From Larus michahellis (lineage: Eukaryota > Chordata > Aves > Charadriiformes > Laridae), in the NCBI RefSeq assembly GCF_964199755.1, contig NC_133903.1, forward strand, positions 6,589,001-6,653,000: a stretch of 64,000 bases of DNA, in the 5' to 3' direction. Numbering within the stretch: position 1 is the stretch's first letter; the number at the start of each line of letters is the position of its first letter. The position numbers and the translations under genes are program-made. A model generated the notes under the pieces. The model worked only from the letters and a program-made list of their open reading frames with translations. It ran no database searches and was not told where the DNA came from. Positions 48,181 to 62,224 of this stretch are shown here, piece after piece.

Positions 48181-49577
48181 TTTAAATGAGCCTCAGGGGG
48201 TTCTTAACTTCTGCCAAGAAATAAGAATAATTCGTACAAGTTTATGTTTAACTGCGCCACAACTGTGGTGGAGAATAGCGAAGTTAGGTTCCCCTTAATG
48301 ACAGATATCTTCATAAAGAGCCACTTTTATTAAGAAAGTTAAAACTTGTTGTGCATTTTAAAGTTATTGCTCCTTATACGTCAGTAGCCCTGTATGAAAT
48401 TGTTGTTAAATATGTAGTAAAATATTTAGATTGATGGATTGTAGAACTATTTGAACTACATGTGTATGAGTATAAAATTTGCACACCTATTCACGATGTT
48501 TTCAGTAAGAGCAAATCTTTCTGAAAATCTTTAAAAGCCTGGGATATTTTTTGTTTTGGGGTTTTTTGGGGGGGGTCTTTTTTATTTTAATTTAATGCAA
48601 TACGCTGAAGATACAAATAATAAAGCCCTGCTGATGTGGGATTGAAGCTATAATGGGACTAAACACAAGCTGTCTGTTGAAGAACAGCATCTTAAAACTT
48701 GTTAACCATTGGGTTTCACTTTTAATCGGAACTGGTGATCTTACACAAAATCACTATGTTGTAGTTAAGGCTAAAGGTAATTTCAGTGAGAAGACCAGCT
48801 AAAAAAGCAAATTAAATGATGCAGCAGATTGTGGCAAAAATTCACGTGAAAATGATACAGTAAGTGTGTATCGCTTTTCCTGAGACTGAGGATTGCCGAG
48901 CAACTAGCACTCAGCTGGCAGATGGCATCATGCTAGACTTTTCTGTGTTCAAAAGGGGAAAAAACCCAATGAATTGTTCACCAGCAAGAAGTAACTTCTT
49001 GCTTTTCAGCAGCGTGGGCTTCATCAGCGAAGTATGGATTAAGCTTTACTTTTTTAACAACTTCGGTTGTTGCCTTCTGCCTTGGGAAGTGCTTAGCATG
49101 CTTTGGAAACCATAAATGAATAATGTTGCAGTAGAACCTGGTTAAGCTGCGCTATCAGCTTGAGTGTTCTCTCAGAGGAGTTTCTCAAGTCAGAGAGAAG
49201 GTGAGGAGCAGCCTTTTGTGAAGCTCAGTGTTCGCTGTGATTTGGGACTGTGCTGTCTCTTCTGGCTGTGCTGCTTTAGCATCTTTATTGAAAGAAGGGT
49301 AACCAGTTCCTTGGAGTGATAAATAACAGCTTAATTTGCCCAGAAATGAATGATTTTGCTCTTCTTGCGCTGCCAGGTAACAGAAATCTACCATCTAGTG
49401 CCTTTGAGTTGCATGTTACAAGGTTCATGCATGTTTCCATACTCCTTGACAGATTTGTTCTGAAACTCAAAAGGTGTAAAGTTTGAAATAGAACTAATAT
49501 TAAACATAGGTTGCTGCAATTGATCAACCAAGATTTTAATTTTTTTTTTTTTGCTTTTTCTTCATTTTGTTTTGCAG

Positions 49578-49588
49578 GTATTCCTTTG
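49578..49588 (+). CDS. LMF1: LMF1 coding exon 3, an 11-nt microexon
   Basis: The exon GTATTCCTTTG lies between a very strong acceptor (long T-rich tract ending TTTTGCAG, 49577) and a consensus donor GTAAGTG (49589). Joined to exon 2 it reads W-Y-S-F-G, the residues that follow VNVGxxW in LMF1 proteins as I remember them. The first base completes Trp172 and the last begins Gly176. Reading on unspliced gives Gly-Lys and then a TGA stop, so the exon must end here. The length of 11 is not a multiple of three, so skipping would shift the frame of everything downstream. Exon 4 (expected to begin within GWES) was not found before the window ends. Confidence 0.88.
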
Positions 49589-51855
49589 GTAAGTGAATAA
49601 AAACAAGAAAAAATCTGCAGTAATAATTTATTGATGCATTTGTGGGTATGTAGCTTTTACATTACTCTAACTTGCTTTCTCTGTCTTTCTCTTTCAAATG
49701 TTTAAGGTTTGATTGCCTCTGTTCTCTGCCTTTCAATGAATTTCTTTGAGCTCGTATGCCCTTAAGGAAGGAAAACTGGTGTAAATTCTGTAAGTTGAGA
49801 TTGAAGGAGACTTGGTGGAAGGGTTGTGTAAGTACCACCAGTATCGTTATGAGGGTGACATTAAAGACAAATAGTTAAATAAGCCTGAGGGAACCAAACG
49901 AAGTGAGGTCTGAAGGACATCCCCTGGGAGGGAACCTGTTCCCCCCAAATTCCAATTCCCTTTCCGCTGGTGATTTGTATGAAGTTGAGAACCTCTTACT
50001 TATATCATCTGCTTTTCCGCAAGTGTGAGGTGCAGATATTACTCCTTTGGAGGTCTGGAAAGTTGATTTGTGCTTTGCACAGGTTGGGGTTTTTTTTTTA
50101 AGCATTAAGTACTCCAACCCACAGCTGGAGTCTAAATGGAAAGTTAGAAATCCCAGTAGAAAATGTTCCTCTCTGTGGAAATATTAGGAAAGCTGTTAGT
50201 GTGCTTCTGACTTCCTGGGAAGTACTGCCATGGCATAATGTCTTGAAACAGCCTATTTGCTCACATTTTCTCATCCCTTCAGCCAGGTGCTCGTGCTGTT
50301 GGATGGGTGGATGGAGAAGGATACTGGGTCCTTGCGGGAATGAGAAGGAGATTCATATTCCCAAGTTGTCACTAGCCAGTCACAAATAGAAATTTAGTTT
50401 TTTTAATGTAAGGCACAAGAACAGTTAAAGTCCATTTGTGTCAGCGTATTATGGAGGCTTCCCTCCCCTTCTCCTTCAGGGAATTGCATCCATCTCCTTG
50501 TTTACCAATTGATTGTTTTGTTTTAATCAGTTGTAAGTGGATGTACTGCTTTAGTTTATGTGGGATCATTGAGATGGTGCTTCACCAAGTGGAGAGGTGG
50601 AGGATTATGGAGAATTGTTTCCACTCCTGTGTGTTTTAGATAATTCCAAATCAGATGTGGATTTTTTTAATCAGCTGGACAATATAAATCCACGCTTTTG
50701 TTGGGTTAGTGAGGACAACCATCTTAGTTTTAACACAAGTTACTCATCTTCTGTATATGTTTTCCAGGTTGCAGAAAAACTGCTTTTCAGAAGTGGTGTT
50801 TTATCTTTCTTTGGCCTTTCTTTATGTCCCAACTGGATAGCCACCCTATGAGGATTACTGAAGTCCTTTGTACGCAGTAGGGTCTCTCCCTTCCTTGTTT
50901 TTGGCTTAAGGGCTACTTCTGAATAAGATGAATGAGATGTAAATCTTGAGTTACTTTTGTTAGAATACAGGAAAACCACAATATTTTTGTTATAATATAG
51001 CTGAAACAACAACATTGTCATCCATTGCTGTAGAAGTACATTAAATATTGCTGAGCTCTGGAAGCCTTATTCTTTGGTAGCATCTACTTCAAAGCAAGAT
51101 CTTAAAAAAAAAATAAAAAATTCCTGGAGAGATCTTTGTAAATGCTGACTGTTTCCTATTCCCCTCCAGGAAGTGTACTTTTTTTGAGACATCTTAGGAT
51201 GGATTTTGGTAGCCTCTATTAAAACTGCAGGCTGTCCCTATGAATTTTAAAGAACTCCAGAGTCTGGAAATAACAACAAGCTGTTAGGCCAAATGGGATC
51301 AACTGGTATTGCCACAGGTTTTGCTCTTTGCTCTTACTCCTGTCAGGTAACAGTTATTAAAAACACTCCTCACTTCAGGGAATGAACCGCGAAAAACAGC
51401 CATGCAAGGGCTTTCACAGCGCAAAGCACCGTCTGCGTTGGACTATTTATCTTTGAAAGGTGAAGAGGTGCTCGGCAATGCAAATCCTGGAGTGGGCGCC
51501 AGCTTGGGGGTTAGCACTGGTCTGAAATTAGCTGAGCTGTAATAACTTTTCAGCTTTATTTATTGTTGTTCATGTATAAATTTGGCTTTAGATGTAGCGT
51601 GACGTGTTTCAGTGAGCACGGAGCAGTTTGACATTGGGTCCCTCCCCATGGACAGGCACAGCTCAGGCGTGCGAGGTTCCCTGCCAGCAGGCGGGAGCGC
51701 TGGGCTGGATCGTCACTTTTCCTCCCCGTTTCTGGCAGTGCAGTGCTCTGGTTGCTGAGTGTGGACTCTGCTCTGGTGGGACTGCTCGATGGCTGGACTA
51801 CGCTGGATTGCTTTGGCCCTTCCTAGCGGAGCTGAGGCTGCTGGGAGTCTTGGGA

Positions 51856-51878
51856 ATGGATGGGTGGATGGATGGATG
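51856..51878. repeat. (GGAT)n short tetranucleotide repeat
   Basis: About five GGAT/GGGT units with one G substitution. Confidence 0.8.
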
Positions 51879-54169
51879 TCCTGCCTGTCCCCGGTGGAGC
51901 ACACCTGCAGGGCCAGCAGCCATGCTGTTCCTGGAGACGTGGCTTTCATGGCAACTTCATCCTTAGCCTAAATCTTCTCCTTGAGCTTTGGTATACCAAG
52001 GCCTTTCTTCCTTGGCCCCTTCAAGCTACTTTCTAGGTGCCTTGGTGACCTGTGTGTGCCACCGTGAGCCACCTGGCCTCACTCAGTGCCCTTGGTCCTG
52101 CCTGGCTCAGCTCCAAAAGTGGCAGGTCTCCCTCTCTGTGAAGGATGCAGCTGTGGTGCTGGGACTAGAAAGAATTGGCAAGGTCAACTTGTTATTTTTT
52201 CCTTTTTTAAAACTAAGGACATCTTTTCTCTTGGCTTAGAATAAGACCAAAGCTGCCTCAGCAGATTTGTGGTGTTGACAGCTTTGCTGTTTCTGACTCC
52301 TTCTGAGCAAGGATGCGCTCTCCGAGAGCAGTAGTTCCTGATGATGCTTCAGTCTGACATACTCCCAAGGACTTCTTTTTTTTTTTCCCCAGTGGAAGCC
52401 TGATTTTAATATAGTGATTTATTATCTCTGTTCTAACAGAGGCTTTGAAAAAGATGATGCTCTTTTACAGGCTTTCTTGTCTTCTTTCTTCTGTTCTACC
52501 TTGTTATTGTGTTAAGGAGCCCCAGATATTCAGAAGGCAGTTTGATGGCCCTAAGTCTTTCCTGAGATATCAGTGAGGAGCTAAGCAGAGCTGCAGGAAA
52601 GCTGCAAAGATTGTGTGAGTTGTAATGGACAGCCCCATCTCTCTGTAAAGTAAAAATCCAGGTGTGGTGTGGAAAATGATGTAACTGTTCAGGGAGATTC
52701 TGACTCCACATCGTCACCTCCATGGCCGCCGGATACCTCTCAGAGTTGCAGTCTGGATTCCCAGCAAGGAACCCGCAGAATAGACAGAAATGTGTCTGTT
52801 TACCTTTTGGCTATCAATGGGATCATTAAACGGAAAGGACTGAGAAGCAGCTGATCTTATTTGACTCTTGATGCACAAAAGTGTCCTATTTGGAGCCAAA
52901 GCAAATGTTTCCTTGGGGATTGTTCCAGAGAGCCTTGCTTCTGCACTCTTTGCAGGCCAACTGTATGGCTAGAATTAGAAGCATATTTTAAAAATAAGAG
53001 CTCTTTTTTTTTTTTTTTTTTCCCCCCCCTCTTACAGTAAACTTTCTTGTTAATTTTGGTATGGAGAGAAGACAATCACTGAAGGTGGAATTAAAGTCCT
53101 AGTTTTTTTCCATTATGTGTAAACATGGAATAAGCAAATAATTTAGTTCATACCCATGCCTGCCCCCTAATTTTATGTTGCGTCTATTATCTCAGAATTT
53201 AAGATGAAATGTGTTTTGATTAGTAGTAGAATAAAAAGTTGAGAGCCGAGTGTACGTAATTCTCCATTACTTGTTAAATCCTCACTCTTTACTTCAATGC
53301 AAATTGTTCCAAAGAGGATTTTCTTTTAAAAGGTCTTCAGGGATCTTGAATTTTAGATGTGCGCTGACATAAAATTAAATGTTAGAGTGCACAGCTGGGG
53401 TTCTGGCTTTTGCTGTACAAGATTGAGATGTTTCTCCTTTTGTGAGTGCATGTTTCCACGGAAGAGGTGAGGTTTTCATATTAGTTGCACTACACTAGTG
53501 AGCAGCGCTGTGGTCATGGAAGAAAATGAGAGTACGTGGAAATGACTGAGGTCAAACTTCACCAGTGCAGGTCCAAAGCTTGGTTTAAAAGTATACCGAG
53601 ATGGGGATGTGTCTGGGCTGAACTGTGCCTGGAGCTAACACCGTGATTCCTGCAGATCCATCTGCAGTGTCTGCCTGGTGGGTGTGAGGTTGCCCAAGTG
53701 TAAGAGAATTCACTGGCAGAAGTTTGCTTTCTTGCATGGCAGGACATAAGTATCCGGCTCGCAGCCGGTGGCACTTGTTACTCCGGTAGCTCGCTGTACA
53801 GACGGCACGTGGGAGAGACACTGGCAGCAGGACATGGAGAACGGGTTGGTCTGTGTTATTCCTGGAGAACTTTATTCTGTTCACAGCAGGAGACCGCGGA
53901 GCCACGGCGCGACTGTCCCAGTGAGCCCCTGGGAATCGCTGCAGGGTTGAACACCCGGATGGCCATAGGCTGCTATTTATTCATTCTCCCCCCATGCCGA
54001 GATGGGAGGGATGGGGTTGCTTACTGACTGTTCCTGTTCCTGGCTAATATTGTGATCTGCTGTTCCTATTTCTCGTGTAAGAGTGGGAAACTTTTCTCTC
54101 TGTCTTATTAAATCTATTTTTCAAGCTGTCACTTAACCAGGTCTAGTGACAGAGTCGGATGTTTATGTG

Positions 54170-54660
54170 GCCCTGGACACTTGAACTCTGGTGTTTTCAA
54201 TCACAACAGCACCTTTTGCCAGCCGTTGTGAATTAAATACTCCTCATGACCTTTTACCCTCGCCGCTCTTAAATTCATGCTTTAAAAACAGCTTAATGAG
54301 GGGTTTACTGGCCCAATTGGAAGTTTTTATTAAAACCTATTAGTGTGCTAGAGTAGCCTGCCTGAAGGAAACGATTAGCCCAAAGCAACTAAACTCGGAG
54401 CTGGCCCCTAGCCACACCAGGTTTTCACTAAACTGTTTCCAGACCCATGTTTAACCCTAACACTGCAGCTTGCATGGTATTCATATCCTCTGCTTTAATT
54501 TATAGCTTGTCTGATTCTCTCCCCAGCCTTTCTCAATGTTCACGAAAGCATTTTGTTTTAATGTAATTAGAACTGTGTTAAAGGGCAACGTGCCTTCATT
54601 CAGGCCTGACTCGTTTGAGAGCCTCAATTAAGTGGAAGTGTTCCCCCAAAGTCCTCTGCT
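54170..54660. promoter_or_regulatory. Candidate conserved non-coding element in LMF1 intron 3
   Basis: Almost 500 bp of CpG-poor unique sequence. It has many homeodomain-like cores (GCTTAATGAG, TGTAATTAGAA, CAATTAAGTGG), CCCAATTGG and TTTTATTAAAACC palindromic words, and no homopolymers or stray repeats. It differs clearly from the flanking intron and reads like a developmental enhancer that could act on SOX8. Conservation is not demonstrated. Confidence 0.4.
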
Positions 54661-55261
54661 GATGCTGCCTGGGGAAGGGGCTGCCCTACAGACGGGGTTT
54701 AGAGCCTGCCTGGACAAAGCCGTGATGCTCCCAGGGCCTCGGTTAAGCTTCCCTTGAGGAGCATCCCCTCATCAGCTCAGTGATGCAGCTGCGTTGGCGG
54801 AGCACCCTGGGGTTTGAAATGAAGCTGTGTTATCTGGAGGACACAGACTTTGGGATAGCACGCTGGAGCTGGAGGGTGGAAATCCCAGCTGGTTTCTGCT
54901 GCTAACTTCCCGTTAGATCTTAGCTTGTTTATTCGAACTCCTTTATTTTATATTCAGAACTGATCCAGTGGTTCTTGCCCATCTTAAAAATAGACTTTAC
55001 AATGCTACTGAAGCCCTGCAGCCATTATCTTTGTGTTCTTGTGCTTATGTCTCCATGGAGCTGAGAAAAGCAGTCCAGAGCTCCTACACGTTAAGAAAAT
55101 TGCTGTAGCAAGTCCCATGCCCCAAAAGTGCTGGACGACTATCAACTTTGTACATATTCCCTCCCGATCCGTGCGCCTGGCTGCTTGTCCAGGCTTCCTG
55201 CAATGTATCCTGAAACCACAAGGCCTTTGGAGAAGGGACTTCCAGTGATTTTTTTTTTTTA

Positions 55262-55294
55262 ATATATATATATACATATATAGATACATATATT
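55262..55294. repeat. Imperfect (TA)n/(TACA)n microsatellite
   Basis: TA dinucleotides interrupted by TACATA and TAGATACATA, following a T-run. Confidence 0.9.
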
Positions 55295-58200
55295 TGGCCC
55301 TTGCCAAACAGCTTGCCTGTTTGTAGATGTCCGCAACTACTGAACTGAAGGCATGAAATAATACAAAACTTCTAAGCTGTATTTAGTGTTTTCCTGGAGG
55401 TTTTCTTTGTTGTCTGGCTGCTGATAATGGTACATACCCAAAGTGATGATACGTCACCCAGGAGTCACTGATGTATGTACTGAATGCATTTGTCAGGCTT
55501 TATGTTTTTCATTGCTAGCCTATAATCAGGGAAGGCAAGTTGAAGACTGAGACATAGACTCTTGCTTACAGGACCTTGTTTTAGCCTGTGAAGAAGCCAG
55601 ATTCCCCCATAATACAATTACAGTTAGCAAATATAAAAACTAATAGAAAAAAAAAAAGGGGTCTTGGCCATGTACCAACTAGGCTGCTGTTGAGGTGACA
55701 AAGGTTTAGGCTCTGGGATGCTTTTTGAGCATCATAAAGTGATTTTCTATAAACGGAACACAAAACAAAAAGCAACTGGTCCCTCTCTACACCGTGCATT
55801 TCCTGAGTGTCACCTCCTGTCTTTATTTTTACTGGCATATGGATGCACCAACCTTGGTAGGTACCTTTTAAAAAGAATGTTTAAGGAAAAATCTGCCATT
55901 AAAGTTATTACTGTAAAGTAATGCCTTTGATTGCGGCAATTATGCAAATGATTTTAAGGGATAAAATACTTCTTAACAAGGACTGATGTAAATGATGGTG
56001 CTGCAATGAGTGCATAACTTCTTCAAACAAGATCTTTCCATGCAAGTAATTTTCTTTCAGCTGTTTGCCGTGTTGCCTGGATGTCGACCTGTGTAACCGA
56101 TGACCGGCCTGCGGATGTGATTTTATTTTCTCTTAATACAGGAATGTAAGTGGGTGGAATGGGAACGCTGGTCTTGCAGAAACTGGGAAACCCTTTCCCT
56201 AAGCAAATTATTTCTCCACAGCTCTTGTGACTGACTTTTGTCCTAGCCTTAATAAAAAGGAAACAAACAAAAATGCTTTTTGCAGGCAGAGATTTTCGTC
56301 AGAAAAAGGCGAGTTGGACTGGGTGACTAGCGAAAGTGGAGCTCTCCTTGATTAAGGCTCTTGCCTTAATGCATTGCCAAAGTTAAGTGAAATGGAATTT
56401 CCTCCATATTAGTTTTAAAGCGGAGAAATTGGATCTTTGTCTTCCATAGTCTGGAAGAACATTGACCACAATTTGAAGGCAAGCGTGGTGTGGCTGAGGG
56501 ACTTAGCTCCTACTTCAGTCTGTGGTGTTTAAACTAAGCTTTTAGCGGAGCAGAAACGCAGTGCTGCATGGCGTCAGTTATGAGAAGGTTTACTGTTTCA
56601 GTTCAAATTATTCCCAAAAAGTGTCTATGGACAGTCAGTGCCTTGAGTTTGAACTAGGTCAAGGATGTTCTCCCCATATTATGGATTTGTTGTTATTGGC
56701 CCTCCTGCAGCTGGCATATATAGGCATAAAAGCCTTTATAAAGTCATGACAGTGAGTAGTTGTGGACGTAGAGCAGCCTGGCAGGGTGCTCCACACGTAA
56801 CATGAGTACTGTTTGTGCTCAGCGAGGTAGCTGAATTGCTGCATCCCTTTGAAACCTCAGCATTAAAGGTATCGTGGAAATGCAAAACGAGTGTGCGCGT
56901 GTGTTCATTAGTGATGTGTCTAGTCTGCTTGAAAACCTGTGTTGTCGGGAGAAAGCTGCGGGAATTAAAGGTATAAAGAGGTCTTGAAGGTCTGGTAGCA
57001 CAGATGTCATGTAGGGGTCTTGGGATGCAGTGGATTACAGGATACTTTGTTTAGTGGGGACTTCAAAAAGGGGCACAGCCTGCTGGAGGAGGCAGCAGCC
57101 TCTGTCTCTGCCAGCCGCGGCCACAGGCAGCCCCGTTGTTCGGTCGGTGCTGGGCTTGCACGCCAGCGCCGCGTCTCCGGCCGGCGCTTGGATGCTATCA
57201 CGCACATCGAGCTGGGGTGCCCAGTTTGGCTGGAGCAGGTGTAGTCATTTGCAATTATAATCAGAGCTTCTGTTTTTTGCAAATCTGTGTGCAAATAGCA
57301 AGGGTATTGTATTCAAAGCTTCATAACCTCTGCGTTTTCTCCTGAAATGCATTCTCCCCTTTTGGCTGCTTTTCCTCCTTTATAAGGAAAGGATTTAATG
57401 TGCTTAGGGTGATGGTGTTAATATCTGCTTAGGTTCGTATCCTTTTAGCTAGATTCTAACAAAAGAAAATTTGTATATGTGGGTATTTATTTTAAATCTG
57501 GGCATCTTTGTCCTACGAGAAAGACAGTCTATATTAACTTTAATTGCTATAAATATGTAAGAGTGCACCTATTCACAGATACACCTGAACAGTTTGGTAC
57601 TGGCCCTGAGTTCACTTGTGTGCGTTATAAAGCCAGCACTTGTTCTCCTTATCTTGCATTAGTGTCTCTGCTATCTGCTATCCTGAGCTTACGTCGGATT
57701 TGTGTTAAGCCTTTCCGTTAAACTTGGGACTTTGTGCAGTGTTCCCAGTTGCGGCTTCCTGTGCAAAACCAAAAACAAGACTAGGGTTAATAAAAGTGCC
57801 AGCACACTTTAAAAAAACCTAAAATCTTCATAGTAGCCTTTTCATAGAGAGGTGCATCTGAACAAAGGCTCTGGCTCTGATCACGCTCAAATTTTTGAGG
57901 AGGATTTGACTTATGTCCAAACATCCCAGCTTGGACTGATTGCTACTTGTTTGTATAAAAAAAGAAGGCATTTCTTGTGCCAAAGGATCCTAAAAGCTTG
58001 TTCCAAGATCGCTATAGTCAAGGGAAATGCTGCCCACTGCTGAAAAGTTGCCATCACTTGGGGTGAGGTTTAGCACTGTCTGATAACACACGGGGACATT
58101 GCACAGTATGAGACAGAGTAACCCAAACACAGTTCCCGCTTGTTTGGGGGGAGTTTAGGAGGTCAAATGTGATTACCCAGTTGGAGTGTGGCTGGGAGAC

Positions 58201-61200
58201 GGTGATTAATTCCCCCAATACTTCAGAAAAGCCTGTGGGAATTTTAACGACCCCAGTGATAAGACTCTCAGTTTTGTGCATCATTCAGAAAAGCGGAGCT
58301 CTACCTGCCCAGTGCTGCTGTGACACTGTCTGGGCTCAGATTTGGGACCGGTTCAGCGGTGAGGAGGGATGGGGAGATGCCGTGCGGGTGAACGTGCCAT
58401 CTGCAGAGCTCCCATCTGTGTCCTACAGCACAGATGGGTTTCCGAAAGGTAAGCAGGCAGGTATGACCGCTCCGACCTTGCTCATGCTGGGGGGTTAGCA
58501 AGAGGTTGCAACGTTTGTACTGACTGTTGGGAGTTGTTGCTTCTCCCTCTTTTGGTTCTTCCTATTTAATTGTGCAAAAGCCACTGCAAAACTGTGGCAA
58601 AGTCTTTCAGCAAGGCTAGCCTCATACCATAGCCATAAAATTCTTCCTGTAAGTACTGTCCTATGCGATTATTTTTTTCTTTTTGCTCTATTTTTAAAAA
58701 CAAAACTCAGGCAACTCTTTGAAATAGGGTTTTGTTAAGTGTTTAGGCGGTTGCAGAGGACGTCGGCTTTATTTTATGTTCTCAGCTCATTTATGGGTTA
58801 CTGCTGATTTTTCTGCTTCTGAATAGTACCTTCTTTCTGGCCGTAGCGCTCACCTATGTGTTACCGTGTTTGAAGGATCTCGAGCATGCTGCTGCGAGCT
58901 GCCGAGCAAGAATAATGGCACTCTTGTTGTCCCCGCGGTATTTGCCAGTTGTCATAAATGCCAAGAGTCAGCACGGCCCGGGCAGAGACCATCTACTTGG
59001 TTTTAACTTGTAGAAGGCAGTCAGTTCTAATGAGTATGTCTTCCAAGCCAGACGGCCAACATAAAAGCATAATACACCTCAAAACTGGGAGATAGATAGT
59101 AAAGTTTTTTCTGATTTTTAGTGAGAAAGACACACTGGGGAGAATCCAGTGAAAACAATGGATTAGCTCCATGACAGTGCTGGCTTCAACAGGCTGACAC
59201 TTCTCAGCAAGGTGCTGTTTAAATTCACTGTGATATCGCCAGGCTTTTGATGGAAGGAGGATGAGAGATGGGCAGAGTTGTCTTCAAGGCGTGCTTCGAT
59301 CAAAAGTTCAAGTCTGGCATGGGAGAACAAGTTTTATTTTTATTTTTCTATTTTTCTGAAGTTAAATAAACCTTGATGTGCAGAATAACCCCTGAATAAT
59401 AATAATAAACTGAAGGACATCCAAGGAACTGCTGCTGGTTTTATTTTTCATTAACCACACTGTCATTTCTAATGTTCATCTGATTTATCTATGTCTGGTT
59501 AACCATTCAGATGCCCTTTTTCTGACCTGATGTATATCACATAAAAAACTTATGGCAGTAATTTATAGAGGGTGATTACAGCTCTGAATGTAAAGTTTTG
59601 GAGCGCCATTCTTCTTGGGGATGGTGGGCCTTTGTTGGGTGTTCCCGAGGTATACGGTAGAATTACGAATTAAAGGGTTGGGGCCTCGGGACTTGGCATC
59701 TCTGGGCAGCAAAAGGAAGTTGTGTGTGAGCTCTGAGGAAGGTCAGTGAGAGTGTGGGCCCTTTTTAAGGAATCCAGCTCTATCGGGATATTCTTCATCC
59801 TTCCTTTATTCTAGACTTGATCCGGAGTGTGGAAGTTTGAGTGGAAGTCCATAGATTTTGGATGCTTTCCGTCAGGAATGTCTGATGAGCAGAACTGCAC
59901 TGCTGTTTGGGTTAGGTTAAGTGGTCTACATCTTTTGTCTTTTTTAATCAGTCGTAGGATTTGAAAAGCTCTCTGTCTGGAGAATGATCAGCAGACCTGC
60001 ACTGTACTCTGAATGCCTCTGTGCTGCTCAAACAGAGATGTGGAGGGAGCAGTAACAGTATTGCAATAGAAATGGCATTTTGACAGCAGGAAGAACACTT
60101 TAGTATTCCTGCCCATTTGTATCTGGTAATAACTTTTTTTTGGCCACGCGTTAAAAACCAGTATTAATCATTGACTTGACCAATAAAACAAAGGGCCGAT
60201 TTCAGGACACGTATCCTAGCGTGCTCTCATCTATTCTTATTGTCTCCTTTTTCTTGCTGGGAGGAGGAGTGCTGTGTGGGGTGGTTTTTTCCCTTCTTTT
60301 AAGTCATCTTTCTAAGGGTATTTATTTGACTGTTCAATGCTACTGAGGGCTAAAGAGGTTAATGTATTTGTGCTGGCAGGGTCCTTTTTTGAAGCCTGTG
60401 TGTTTCTTCACAAGTCTGTATTTTGAAGTTTATTGCATTTGCTGTGTTCACTTCACGCATAAAGACCGGTAGAAATACTGACGTTGGGAAATGGAGTGAG
60501 AGCCAGAGGTCAAGTTTGATCTTCCTCTGAGTGCTGGGCTCCTTGATCTCCCCGGAGCAGGGAGCAAGCTGTCACTCTTCACTGTCTTTGCAGAAATTGA
60601 CGCAAAAGTGAGTGACCACATGAATGGAGCCGTCGAAGGATTTCTTCTTAAAGTTCCTTTGTCCAAAAATGTTGTTTCCTTGAAATGGAGATTATTCGTG
60701 GGAATGCGTTGGCTTGAGCAGATTTCTGGATCGGGAAAATGAAGTCAACGTTTTTGAAATTGTTGTAACTCTTTTTGTCTTGCCATCCTTGAATTAGAAA
60801 AAAGTGTGCCGTAGTTCAGAGAGATTTTAGCATATAGAAATTTAGAAAGCAATTGCACTTACTATAGCACAAAATGTGCTTGCGGTAGTGTGTTTGTGCA
60901 TGCGATAAAATAGAACTGTGCAGCAGCTCAAAGCCAAATTCAGATCAGATCTGTAGGTTTAGTAGCAACCAGAAATACTGCATTTCCTTGCCTCTGCCAG
61001 ATTTAAATATGAGCGAACTGACTCATTTGTGTGAAGAAAGTGTTTAATGACTTAGCATCATTTAAAACCTGTATCTTTGTAAAAATTAATGGGATTTGAC
61101 TGCATTCTTGAGCATCATCTGAACTTCATATTTCGGGTAAAATCATTCCAGGAACAAACGTGCAAAATTTGGTACAAAAGAGGAGACGTGCAGAGAAGCA

Positions 61201-62224
61201 TGCGCTGTGCTGTTGGATTGTGTTGAGTGGTGTCTCCAAGGTACCACAGAAGGGAGCCTGGGCCTCGGAGCTGCCAGTTTTCTTACTATCCCCAAAGCAT
61301 CTTGTTTGACTGTAAGGAATTTACGGCGGCAACTGGGAGTTGAAATAGCTTGTGTGTTTTTATATGATTTGGGGCATCTCTGCACAGAAGTCAAAGCCGA
61401 TGCATCTGCCTCCTGCTGAGCCCTGTGACCTTCAGTACGCTGCTGAGTGGGATGCCCTTATTTTCTGAAATACCATACTAGCACTTGAGTATTATAGTTT
61501 TATTTTACCAGTTTTGGTTTAAGGAGAATGCTACCTAGCCAAATACTTCTGGCCGCCTCCTCATTGCATCCATCATGTTCCCTTAAACTCTTAAAAAATT
61601 TGATTCATTTATTTATTTTTAGTCTAGCGAAATAATTTTCTCATGGGTTTCTTTTCCGTTTCTAAACTGGGTGAAACCGCAGTGTTAAGCCATCCTCTTC
61701 CCAGTCATATATAGGAAGTGAGTGTGAGCCAAGGTACATATTTTATGTTAGTCAAAAGAGATAAGTGTCAGGATTTCAAAGTAAATTCCACCCTGCATTT
61801 TCCAGCGCTGAAATCTCTGCTGTACCTTGGCTCTTGTGCCTTGATTCAGAACAGTTGGCACTTTTATTGCAACTCTCTTGTAGTTTCATTTTCTTCTGTA
61901 AGGGGAGGGGTGGTTTGCCTGCATGCATGACAAAATTATCTGTCCGAGTCATCATCCCTCTAGGAAAGCCCTTGAATGGCAGGAAAACTGCAGGTAGCAA
62001 AGCAGGAGAAGTGCTGGGATGTGAGCCACAGGTGTGCCAGCCGGGAGGGGAAGAGGAAGGTGCAAGACGCTGTGCTTTATCGTCTCGGAAAGAACAAAAG
62101 TGGCTCCTGTCCTCCTCAGCAGAAGGCTTAATGCCTGAGGGAGGTGGTCCATTCCCAAGGGTAGGTACCTGTCGTGGGGAAGGGACAGGCTGCGTTATTG
62201 GTGGGGAGGGAGATGAGCCTGGGG

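Larger units (their letters stand above)
34941..49577 (+). other. LMF1: LMF1 intron 2
   Basis: The intron is 14.6 kb, from GTAGGT to a T-rich tract ending TTTTGCAG. It contains a CR1 fragment (42.6 kb), an older CR1-like remnant (45.9-46.2 kb), a MIR-like SINE (40.9 kb), a short perfect hairpin (47.1 kb), a GT microsatellite (48.16 kb) and a T-run at 44262-44284. A 231-codon minus-strand frame (37316-38011) shows no known domain and is not called. Confidence 0.88.
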
